Positions 53,028 to 59,948 of a stretch of DNA of 59,948 bases are shown in pieces. The notes under the pieces are model-generated. The model was not told where the DNA came from, did not search any database, and saw only the letters and a program-made list of their open reading frames with translations. Each line of letters starts with the position of its first letter. Position 1 is the stretch's first letter. The stretch spans positions 1 through 59,948 of the forward strand of contig NZ_ABOX02000047.1 of NCBI RefSeq assembly GCF_000172555.1, in the 5' to 3' direction. This stretch comes from Pedosphaera parvula Ellin514. GTDB lineage: Bacteria; Verrucomicrobiota; Verrucomicrobiia; Limisphaerales; Pedosphaeraceae. Made by a program: the position numbers and the translations under genes.

Positions 53028-53342
53028 ATGAATTCGAATACTTCCGCCCCGGGATTTCAAGATCGCTATTCTTCCAAGAAAATGGCCAAGCCGGTTAATT
53101 TTATTTATTTTGCTCCACAGGCACAAAGTGTTTTCCTCATCGGCGACTTCAACGACTGGGATCCCAATGCTTTTCCAATGAAAAAGCAGCCCGACGGTGC
53201 CTGGCTCATTCAAATTCCCCTTCCCCATGGACATCATCATTACCAATATCTGGTGGATGGGAAGCCAGTCCTGGACCCGAAGGCGCAAGGCATCGCCCGG
53301 AACGAGAAGAACGAGAAGGTCTCGCTTCTGGCAGTCAGTTAG
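53028..53342 (+). CDS. Small stand-alone CBM48 (glycogen-binding-like) protein
   Basis: A 104-residue protein that is almost all one CBM48/AMPK-beta-type domain: VNFIYFAPQAQSVFLIGDFNDWDPNA, MKKQPDGAWLIQIPLPHGHHHYQYLVDGKP and a short tail. The W and K/N residues used to bind alpha-glucans are in place (FNDW, YQYLVDGK). There is no signal peptide, so it acts in the cytoplasm. Related small proteins are common in Verrucomicrobia; a role in sensing glycogen or a glucan precursor is inferred. It stands between a GT2 gene and the acetylation pair, with 183 bp before it. Confidence 0.85.
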   Translation: MNSNTSAPGFQDRYSSKKMAKPVNFIYFAPQAQSVFLIGDFNDWDPNAFPMKKQPDGAWLIQIPLPHGHHHYQYLVDGKPVLDPKAQGIARNEKNEKVSLLAVS

Positions 53343-53426
53343 CGTGCTTTGCAGACCGTTCCAAAGTCACTTTTCGACACATTCTGATTGAATTAAAGGG
53401 GACAAAACCTTGTAGTATCAGGCTGC

Positions 53427-54881
53427 ATGGTTTTCAGTTCGCCCATTTTTTTATTTCTGTTTTTGCCGATAGTGCTGACGATTTATTCCTGTCTGCCGGG
53501 GATTCGTCTGAAAAATGCCTGGCTTCTATTGGTCAGCCTGGTTTTTTATGCCTGGGGTGAGGCGGTCTTCGTTTTGTTGATGCTCTGTTCCACCCTGATG
53601 AACTACGGCCTGGGTTTATGGGTGGATAAGGTGGCGGAACCCAAACGCAGGAAATGGGCGGTGGGCCTGGCGGTCGCCATCAACATTGGACTGCTGGCCT
53701 TTTTCAAATATGCCAATTTCTTTGTTGATAACCTGAACCCCTTGTTAAGCTCACTGGGATTGGGGCTTATCAACTTTCCTAAAATACGTCTGCCCATTGG
53801 TATTTCCTTTTTCACCTTTCATGCGCTTTCGTATGTCATCGACATTTATCGCCGCAAGAGCCGGGCGGCGCGCAATCCGTCTGACACGGCCCTCTACATT
53901 TTCTTTTTCCCGCAACTCATCGCCGGCCCGATCCTGCGCTGGAGCGCCATCGCGCCGCAAATTGCCCAGCGCCTGGTTACCCGTGCCAGTTTTACTGAAG
54001 GGATACGGCGGTTTGTGGGTGGCATGGCCAAAAAAATGATCGTGGCCAATGCAGTGGCCATTCCCGCCGATCAGATTTTCGCGCTTCCGGCTGCGGAACT
54101 TTCCCCCGTGGTGGCCTGGTTTGGTGCCATCTGTTATACACTCCAAATCTATTTTGACTTTTCCGCCTATTCGGACATGGCCATTGGCATGGGAAAAATG
54201 TTTGGTTTTGAGTTCATTGAAAACTTCAACTATCCCTATATTTCCCAATCCATCAAAGATTTCTGGCGACGCTGGCATATTTCACTTTCCTCCTGGTTCC
54301 GCGACTATCTTTACCTTCCCATGGGCGGAAACCGCTGTTCCACCGGCCGGAATTATTTCAACCTGGTCACAGTCTTCTTTCTTTGCGGGCTTTGGCATGG
54401 AGCGAGTTGGACGTTCGTTGTCTGGGGCCTTTATCATGGATTGTTCCTGGTCCTCGAACGGACGCGCTTTGGCACTCTCATGGATTCGCTGCCACGGCCA
54501 GCGCAGCATATTTACACCCTGGTTGTGGTCATGGTGGGCTGGGTTCTATTTCGTGCCGATGCCTTTCCGCAGGCGATGGCTTTTCTAAAGTCGATGTTCG
54601 GTTTGAGCGGCGCAACCATAGCCAGCCAGCCTTTGGCCCGATATTTGAGCCGCCAGGTTGCCTGGTCAGTTTTGATTGGTGCGATCTTTTCGATGCCATT
54701 TTGGCCTTGGTTCAAGCAACGCTGCGCAAACCTGGTTAAATCCCTGCCGCATCCGGTGCAACCAGCGGCACAAGTCTTTGGCCTGGTTATTGAACCCGTG
54801 ATGTTGACTGCCCTGATGCTTATCTCCGCGGCGTGGTTGGCGGGAGGAACATACAACCCGTTCATTTATTATAGATTTTAA
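53427..54881 (+). CDS. MBOAT family O-acyltransferase (AlgI-like)
   Basis: A 484-residue membrane protein with about ten segments. Family hallmarks: FFPQLIAGPILRW, DFWRRWHISLSSWFRDYLYLPMGGNR, and GLWHGASWTFVVWGLYHG, with the catalytic His at about 324. AlgI-type proteins pass acetyl groups across the membrane to a partner that acetylates the polysaccharide. The partner is the SGNH protein encoded five bases after its stop. TM segments near the start (FLFLFLPIVLTIY) are normal. Length is standard for AlgI (about 480-520). Confidence 0.92.
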   Translation: MVFSSPIFLFLFLPIVLTIYSCLPGIRLKNAWLLLVSLVFYAWGEAVFVLLMLCSTLMNYGLGLWVDKVAEPKRRKWAVGLAVAINIGLLAFFKYANFFVDNLNPLLSSLGLGLINFPKIRLPIGISFFTFHALSYVIDIYRRKSRAARNPSDTALYIFFFPQLIAGPILRWSAIAPQIAQRLVTRASFTEGIRRFVGGMAKKMIVANAVAIPADQIFALPAAELSPVVAWFGAICYTLQIYFDFSAYSDMAIGMGKMFGFEFIENFNYPYISQSIKDFWRRWHISLSSWFRDYLYLPMGGNRCSTGRNYFNLVTVFFLCGLWHGASWTFVVWGLYHGLFLVLERTRFGTLMDSLPRPAQHIYTLVVVMVGWVLFRADAFPQAMAFLKSMFGLSGATIASQPLARYLSRQVAWSVLIGAIFSMPFWPWFKQRCANLVKSLPHPVQPAAQVFGLVIEPVMLTALMLISAAWLAGGTYNPFIYYRF

Positions 54882-54886
54882 GTGGC

Positions 54887-56059
54887 ATGACAAAATCCAC
54901 CCTGGAAAAAATTAGCAAAACCACTCAGTGGGTGATCATTGCCCTTTTTATCGGTTTACTTTGGTTGCCGGCACTGGATTCTTATTTTCATTTGGATCGT
55001 GCCCCCATTCCAAACGAAAAGCGCGCCCCGGCATCCTTCCCCAGCTTCAACGCCAGTTTGGACGGCATCCGAAATTTTATCAGCGGTTTGGATGCCTATT
55101 ATAACGACCATTTCGGTTTCCGAAAACAGCTGGTCAAGTGGGATCGTCGCTGGCGGCGTGATTGGTTCAAGGAATCGTCCCTGGCCGACGTGGTTATCGG
55201 TCGTGACGGCTGGTTGTATTACTCAGGCGAACGGATGATTGAAAATTTCCGCGGCATGAGTCAGTTCGAACCCAAGGAGCTTAAAGACTGGCAGACTTTG
55301 TTGGAGAGCCGCCGCGATTGGCTCGCGAAGCGGGGAATTCGTTATATTTTTGTAGTGACCCCGAACAAAGAGTCCGTTTACCCCGAAGCATTGCCGGGAT
55401 GGATGACCAAGGTTCGGCCCGCAACGAAACTGGATCAGTTCCTGGCTTACATGAAGGCGAATTCGACAGTGGAGGTTGTGGATTTACGCCCCTGCCTGCT
55501 GGAAGCGAAAAAGAATTGTCCGGTCTATCAGTTTACCGATACGCACTGGAATTTTTATGGCGGCTTTGTGGCCCATCAGGAGCTGATACGCGCTCTTTCG
55601 CATCAGATGCCCCGGCTGGAACCCTTGTCCTATGATCAGTTCAAAAAACACACGGAAGATCAACCGGGGGGTGACCTGGCGGTAATGTTGGGGCAGGAAA
55701 AAACCATGTTGGAAAAGGATTTTCCCACCTTATTGCCAAACCCGGAGCTTCCGAGATTAAAAATCGACACGGACTTGCAGCTCATTCCCAATAAAAAATG
55801 GCCCAAGCTCACCGACCCGACGATCACAACCAATTCCAAAGGGACCGGAAAAGCCATTGTCTTTCGGGACTCATTTTCCGGAAGCTGGATTCCCTTCCTG
55901 GGCTATTACTTCAACCAGGTCTTCTACCTATGGGAATACCATTGGGAACCTGCCTTCATCGAACAGGAAAAGCCTGAGGTGGTCATCGATGAGATGCTGG
56001 AACGATTTCTTTATAAGGAAAACGCTACGAAGCTGAAAAATCTCGACGCGTTGCAGTAG
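54887..56059 (+). CDS. AlgJ/AlgX-type SGNH-fold acetyltransferase
   Basis: A 390-residue protein with one N-terminal anchor (about 15-30, WVIIALFIGLLWLPAL) and a periplasmic SGNH-type domain. LADVVIGRDGWLYYSGE is the family entry motif; TDTHWNFYGG carries the Asp-His pair (about 218-220) and VFRDSFSGSW the Ser (about 329), completing the triad of AlgJ/AlgX acetyltransferases. It takes acetyl from the MBOAT protein and modifies the exported glycan. The start lies five bases after the MBOAT stop. No carbohydrate-binding C-terminal module (as in AlgX) is visible. Confidence 0.9.
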   Translation: MTKSTLEKISKTTQWVIIALFIGLLWLPALDSYFHLDRAPIPNEKRAPASFPSFNASLDGIRNFISGLDAYYNDHFGFRKQLVKWDRRWRRDWFKESSLADVVIGRDGWLYYSGERMIENFRGMSQFEPKELKDWQTLLESRRDWLAKRGIRYIFVVTPNKESVYPEALPGWMTKVRPATKLDQFLAYMKANSTVEVVDLRPCLLEAKKNCPVYQFTDTHWNFYGGFVAHQELIRALSHQMPRLEPLSYDQFKKHTEDQPGGDLAVMLGQEKTMLEKDFPTLLPNPELPRLKIDTDLQLIPNKKWPKLTDPTITTNSKGTGKAIVFRDSFSGSWIPFLGYYFNQVFYLWEYHWEPAFIEQEKPEVVIDEMLERFLYKENATKLKNLDALQ

Positions 56060-56076
56060 TCTGCCAGACGGAAGAC

Positions 56077-56583
56077 TTACTCGCCTCCCTGGGAGCGCAA
56101 TTTTGCCTGGGCGCGTTGTTCCGAAAAGAATTGCTGCAGCAATGAACGGCATTCCTGCTCCCTAACACCATGGGTGATTTCGGCCCGATGATTGAGCGTG
56201 GGAAATTGTAACAAATTCATCGCACCACCCGCGCCGCCTCCCTTGGGATCGCTCAGGCCAAAGACCACCCGCGACAGCCGGACATGCACAATGGCCCCGG
56301 CGCACATGGGGCACGGTTCCTTGGTCACGTACAAGGTGCACTCATTCAACCGCCAATCGCCCACGGCGGCTTCGGCCTGGGTTATGGCCAGCATTTCGGC
56401 ATGGGCAGTGGCATCTTTCAGGGTTTCAACCTGGTTGAAGGCCCGGGCAATGATTCTGCCCTCCCGCACGATCACCGCGCCGATGGGAACTTCTTCCCGA
56501 TCATAGGCTTTCACCGCCTGACGCAGGGCTTCGCCCATGAAATAATTGTCGCTTTGCAGGTCAATGATCGGTTCTTCGGCCAT
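56077..56583 (-). CDS. tadA: tRNA-specific adenosine deaminase
   Basis: A 168-residue zinc deaminase: TAHAEMLAI (zinc His near 61 and the catalytic Glu) and EPCPMCAGAIVHVRLSRVVFGLSDPKGG (two zinc Cys, near 91 and 94), then HRAEITHGV. The pattern is that of TadA, which converts A34 of tRNA-Arg to inosine. Length is normal. A guanine deaminase is the main alternative and less likely. It converges with the acetyltransferase gene. Cytoplasmic, housekeeping. Confidence 0.9.
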   Translation of the reverse strand: MAEEPIIDLQSDNYFMGEALRQAVKAYDREEVPIGAVIVREGRIIARAFNQVETLKDATAHAEMLAITQAEAAVGDWRLNECTLYVTKEPCPMCAGAIVHVRLSRVVFGLSDPKGGGAGGAMNLLQFPTLNHRAEITHGVREQECRSLLQQFFSEQRAQAKLRSQGGE

Positions 56584-56603
56584 AATAAATTGTGCGGTGA
56601 GGG

Positions 56604-57110
56604 TCAGGATTTGGAAGCGGGAATGGATTCTTCAATGGTCCAGTGGTTGCGCCCTTCGTCGTGACAATGACAATAAGCGGCGAAGAATCCACCACGGTGC
56701 CGCCAAAATAACGGCCAGATTTGTTCCACATCCGTTCCCGGCATTTTCAGGGAGGACAAGGCCTCACGTGGGAAAAACTGAAACGCACCTTCGCGGTGTG
56801 GTGGCGGCAAGGTCTTCAGCCTGGGTTTTACTTCGAACAGGAACATCAGCCAATGACTTTGCCCCAGGTATCCGTGTTCGGCAATGATCCCGGTCAAATG
56901 GAGGTCAGTCGGTTTCAACTCCAACCCAATCTCCTCGAATGCTTCGCGGCATCCACAGGCATAAGGGGATTCACCAATCTCGGTATGCAATTTACCGCCA
57001 CAGGGGCTCCATAGCCCCAGGTTTGGTTCCTGCGCTCGTTCCAACAGCAGCACCTCATCGCGTTCATTGAAGCAATAAAGCAGCGTGGCAATTTTGTAAG
57101 GCAAAGCCAT
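56604..57110 (-). CDS. Nudix hydrolase
   Basis: A 168-residue enzyme with the Nudix box at about 37-60 (GGKLHTEIGESPYACGCREA then FEEIGLEL; G-x5-E-x7-REUxEExGU). The start, YKIATLLYCFNERDEVLLLERAQ, and WLMFLFEVKPRL fit the MutT/8-oxo-dGTP and related branch. It would hydrolyse a nucleoside diphosphate-linked compound; substrate undecided. The stop lies 20 bp before the tadA start, so they are probably co-transcribed. Confidence 0.88.
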   Translation of the reverse strand: MALPYKIATLLYCFNERDEVLLLERAQEPNLGLWSPCGGKLHTEIGESPYACGCREAFEEIGLELKPTDLHLTGIIAEHGYLGQSHWLMFLFEVKPRLKTLPPPHREGAFQFFPREALSSLKMPGTDVEQIWPLFWRHRGGFFAAYCHCHDEGRNHWTIEESIPASKS

Positions 57111-57274
57111 TAAAGAAGTGAAGCACGCACCCGTTTAGCGGGCAAGCGGAAGCCACCGTTTATACCAGCTCAAGTTTCACCGACAAAATCACGGGCTACG
57201 GCCAAAACCAATTGCTGAAACTTCTGAAATGACAAACAAAACACTCCTTGCGGCCTATTGAGCGGAGGTTTCAT

Positions 57275-58054
57275 TCAGGGGCTCAACGGGTCACTCAACC
57301 GGTCACGATGCGGCAAATGGTCACGATTCCACCGAACCAAAGCCGCATCGCTGGTGTCTTCGAAAAGAAATTTCACCGTCGGCGATTCAACGTGGCCGTC
57401 ACAGAATAGCACGTTCAGCTTGCCTTGGTGCCGTCCTGAAGCCCCACGCTGTTCCAGATACTTCAAATCTTGGCGCATGAAATCACGCCCACCACGAATA
57501 CCGTCACCAACCGCCATCATATCACTTGGGCAAACCACATCTGATTCTTTGATTGGCGCAATTTGGAAAGGTTTCTGATGATAGTAACCGTATAGGCCAA
57601 GCGCGGCATGTTTCGGGTCCATCGCAGCAGGACCATTGTAGCCTACGGGAGCAACGCCAAAAGAGTTGTAAGCGTAGGAAGCGGTAGCTCGTGTGATACT
57701 GCCTGCCGACCAGCCTGCAGTCCGTTTCGCTGATGGACATTGCCATACACCCTCAGAGTAAAAATTGGTTTTAGGTTGGGAATCGTCAAACCCGCCGCGT
57801 TCCAGTTGATATACCCAAGTTCCTGAATTCTCGCCGTTCGTCCTTCCATAATACGAAGGATAAGCATGATTATTAGCAACAAAGTTTTGAAGGCCGATGC
57901 CGATTTGACGTTGGTTGTTAACACAATGAATTTGTCGTGCCCGCGCCATGGAGCGGCTCAGCGTTGGAATCAAAAGCGCGGCCAGAATTCCGATGATGGC
58001 GATGACCACCAGCAGTTCAACCAATGTGAAGCCCTCTTGATTGTTCCTTGGCAT
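57275..58054 (-). CDS. Type II secretion/pilin-like prepilin with H-X9-DG motif
   Basis: A 259-residue pseudopilin. NQEG|FTLVELLVVIAIIGILAALL has the peptidase cleavage Gly before Phe9 (with Glu at +5 after it) and the hydrophobic helix. The C-terminal half holds RHQGKLNVLFCDGHVE, exactly H-X9-DG, the signature of the very large prepilin families of Verrucomicrobia and Planctomycetes. The mature part carries WQCPSA and YAYNSFG, typical of these proteins. Role: a surface or secretion-apparatus protein of unknown specific function. A prepilin peptidase gene is not in the window. Confidence 0.88.
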   Translation of the reverse strand: MPRNNQEGFTLVELLVVIAIIGILAALLIPTLSRSMARARQIHCVNNQRQIGIGLQNFVANNHAYPSYYGRTNGENSGTWVYQLERGGFDDSQPKTNFYSEGVWQCPSAKRTAGWSAGSITRATASYAYNSFGVAPVGYNGPAAMDPKHAALGLYGYYHQKPFQIAPIKESDVVCPSDMMAVGDGIRGGRDFMRQDLKYLEQRGASGRHQGKLNVLFCDGHVESPTVKFLFEDTSDAALVRWNRDHLPHRDRLSDPLSP

Positions 58055-58276
58055 ACCTGATTAGACCTGCTTGCCGCGATTTCGTCACGTCTGTTTTACA
58101 CATCGCCCTTGGGTTTTGGCACGCTGGCACCGTTCCCAAAGTTACTACGGCGGCGCATAATCACAATTCAAGGTTGGTACGATTGTGTATTGGCGACGTT
58201 TAAACCGTTTGACGATGTTGAAGGCCAGAACGGTCTGGAATCGGGTGGGAATGGGCGGGCAAGCCGAAGCCACAGC

Positions 58277-58786
58277 TTATTCCGAGGACTCACTGCGACG
58301 AAACCAATTCAGAAAAATCAGGATGATGCCGCCGATAAACGCGGCAAAGTAGCTGGCAAAATGCGCCCACCAATCGGCCACAAATCCCATATGATGCGAA
58401 GGGGGTATGACCTCCGCTAGAAAATCAGGCAACTGAATCGAGCCGCGCATGGCCAGCACATAACCCATCAGACCAGCCGTCAAAGCAAGGCAACCCATGA
58501 AGCCAAGCAGGCGAAAGAGCGGCGATACGATTTGTTGGGCTGTCAGTTTGGGTTTTTTACCCAATCGCGCCGCCATGGCGAGCGGCACCCCCAGCAACAA
58601 CCCCACCCACCAGGTGGCTACCACACCCCAAAATAAACCCAGGAGAGTCGGCGAATTCGTATTGAGCAGTGGAGGATGGCCAACGGTGAAGTATTCCACG
58701 CAGACTCTGGCGGTAAATTGGTCGTGAATGACCCCGTAGCCAACGGCGGCAAGGATGCAGGTTAAAACTATTTTCAGAAACTCCAC
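58277..58786 (-). CDS. Hypothetical four-segment membrane protein
   Basis: A 169-residue protein with four hydrophobic segments: about 3-20 (IVLTCILAAVGYGVIH), 48-70 (LLGLFWGVVATWWVGLLLGVPLA), 90-112 (LFRLLGFMGCLALTAGLMGYVLA) and 140-160 (FASYFAAFIGGIILIFLNW). Between the first two is a loop with a Cys and DQFTARVCVEYFTVGHPP. No known domain or charge motif is recognised. Similar small proteins occur in Verrucomicrobia, without known function. The sequence runs to the stop without any break. Confidence 0.75.
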   Translation of the reverse strand: MEFLKIVLTCILAAVGYGVIHDQFTARVCVEYFTVGHPPLLNTNSPTLLGLFWGVVATWWVGLLLGVPLAMAARLGKKPKLTAQQIVSPLFRLLGFMGCLALTAGLMGYVLAMRGSIQLPDFLAEVIPPSHHMGFVADWWAHFASYFAAFIGGIILIFLNWFRRSESSE

Positions 58787-58839
58787 TTACCATTCTACAC
58801 CACAACGCAAGACTTGTTGTGAAAAAAATTCGCGAACCG

Positions 58840-59948
58840 TCATTTTTTTCCAACACAGTACAAATTCTGCCCGGTGCGAATGAAAAGATGACCATCAGCA
58901 GCGACAATGGAGGAGCGAATGGGTTCTTCACCCATTTTGAAGGAAGAAAGAATTTTAAATTCATTACCGGCATCCAAAACCACGACTGAACCATTTTCGC
59001 TGATGCAATAAATCTTTCCGTCCGCGCCCGTGGGTGAAGAACGGAATGTTTCACGCACACCCAGACTTCCCTGCCATTTCTTTTCGCCAGTTTTTGGATC
59101 CAGGCAGGTCATCACATACTTGTCACCATCCAGGACGAACAGTTTGCCCTTATAGAATAGGGGTGTGGCTACGTCGGTAGGGTTTTCCTTGAAGGTCCAG
59201 GCGACGTTGGAGTCGGTAATATTTCCTTTTCCATCATCCTTGATGGCAAAGACTGGTTCACGTTTGGGAGCGCAGGCATAAACAAGCCCGTCAGCAGCCA
59301 CCGGGGAGGGAACAATGCGAAACCAGGGATCATTTTTTGAGTTCAGGCCGCCGCAACGCCAGATTTCTTCGCCGCTTTTGGCATCGTGAGCCGTTGTGCA
59401 ATTTCCACCCACGATGAGGATTTCAGTCTTTCCATTATGTTCGTAAGGAATGGGTGAGGAATAAGCTTCATTTGATTCCTTGAGAGCATCCGAAGGGCGC
59501 ACGTGACGATAAATGTTTTTGCCAGTTTTGGCATCGACACACAACAGGTAGGATTCGCGCTCCTCCTTGCCATCATTGGCATGGGTGTAATCGGGCGGGA
59601 CTGGATTGCGTTCGAGCACCTGGATGTAGAGCCGGCCTTTGTAAAGCAGCGGGCTGGAGCCATAGAGCCACATGTTGGCGATCCTTCCGTATTCCTTGCC
59701 GATGTTACGAGACCAGAGTTGTTTGCCCGAGAAATCATACGCCGCGACATCGCCCGTGCCGAACATGGTCACCACGATCTTTCCATCAGTGACGGGTGAA
59801 GGCGAGGCCATGTTGTTCCGACCTTTTTCCCTGTCACCCTCTGCCACCTTCTGTTGCCAGCGCACTTTGCCATCCTTCGCATTGAGACAAATGAGATTGA
59901 GATTCTTTTCGGCGTCGGGACTGGTAACGAAAATGTAATCATCCCAAA
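58840..59948 (-). CDS. PQQ-type beta-propeller repeat protein (partial, N-terminus outside the window)
   Basis: At least 369 residues; the frame is open to the window edge (WDDYIFVTSPDAEKN...), so the start lies outside. It has repeated beta-propeller blades with the typical tryptophan-docking turns: TGDVAAYDFSGKQLWSR, LLCVDAKTGKNIYRHV, CTTAHDAKSGEEIWRC, MTCLDPKTGEKKWQG, IYCISENGSVVVLD. These fit PQQ-repeat/WD40-like propellers of the BamB or outer-membrane dehydrogenase sort; cofactor binding cannot be judged without the N-terminus. Export is likely, given the family. Substrate unknown. Confidence 0.85.
   Translation of the reverse strand, partial: WDDYIFVTSPDAEKNLNLICLNAKDGKVRWQQKVAEGDREKGRNNMASPSPVTDGKIVVTMFGTGDVAAYDFSGKQLWSRNIGKEYGRIANMWLYGSSPLLYKGRLYIQVLERNPVPPDYTHANDGKEERESYLLCVDAKTGKNIYRHVRPSDALKESNEAYSSPIPYEHNGKTEILIVGGNCTTAHDAKSGEEIWRCGGLNSKNDPWFRIVPSPVAADGLVYACAPKREPVFAIKDDGKGNITDSNVAWTFKENPTDVATPLFYKGKLFVLDGDKYVMTCLDPKTGEKKWQGSLGVRETFRSSPTGADGKIYCISENGSVVVLDAGNEFKILSSFKMGEEPIRSSIVAADGHLFIRTGQNLYCVGKK

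Noticed and set aside
1-59948. tRNA, rRNA, CRISPR arrays, insertion sequences, integrases or phage genes
   Set aside because: I looked through the gaps and reading frames and found no cloverleaf, no regularly spaced repeats, no transposase or integrase motif.

Overview
The window looks like a chromosomal segment of a Verrucomicrobia member, most likely near the Pedosphaera/Limisphaerales group. This is inferred from gene content, not from a marker gene. The pointers are two large secreted dehydrogenases with PVC-type heme modules, a pseudopilin with an H-X9-DG motif, LamG/Ig secreted proteins, tandem HEAT-repeat membrane proteins and weak Shine-Dalgarno usage. I see no rRNA, tRNA, CRISPR array, insertion sequence or phage module.

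Left part (1-14.5 kb), accessory and regulatory. A MarR regulator has a palindromic operator inside its own promoter. Next comes a two-gene toxin-antitoxin-like pair: an AbiEi-like winged-helix protein, possibly with a nuclease-fold N-terminus, and an AbiEii-like nucleotidyltransferase, preceded by a three-part operator. A LamG/Ig secreted protein, a decayed stretch and a frame-broken metallophosphoesterase follow. A RedB-like thioredoxin is translationally coupled to a hybrid sensor kinase that is split by one extra base. A BlaI/BlaR1-type pair follows; BlaI has two perfect operators, and the BlaR1-like protein has a scrambled zinc motif and a long beta-rich C-terminal extension.

Middle part (14.5-37 kb), transport and secreted enzymes. 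An ABC exporter (ATPase, permease) and an alpha/beta hydrolase sit behind a strong promoter whose GntR regulator is truncated. Divergent from them is a nitrilase-family hydrolase. Two tandem paralogous 730-residue membrane-anchored proteins share a 92-bp leader that is more alike than their coding regions. Two heme-containing dehydrogenases, two overlapping HEAT-repeat proteins and a secreted protein with an internal domain duplication follow. The stretch ends with a Gfo/Idh/MocA protein lacking the usual EKP lysine plus a sugar-type MFS permease, closed by a clear rho-independent terminator.

Right part (37-60 kb), housekeeping and cell surface. It carries a HAD protein, a GT39-type glycosyltransferase and DnaE. 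A surface-glycan region (about 43-56 kb) has an NAD-dependent epimerase, a DegT aminotransferase, an MsbA-like exporter, three GT2 and one GT9 glycosyltransferases, a sulfotransferase, a small CBM48 protein and an MBOAT/AlgJ acetylation pair. Together these suggest an amino-sugar-containing, O-acetylated and possibly sulfated glycan. The window ends with TadA, a Nudix hydrolase, a pseudopilin, a small membrane protein and a partial PQQ-type beta-propeller.

Several genes carry single-base frame breaks, mostly at C or G runs. These may be real decay or sequence errors, and I flag each one.
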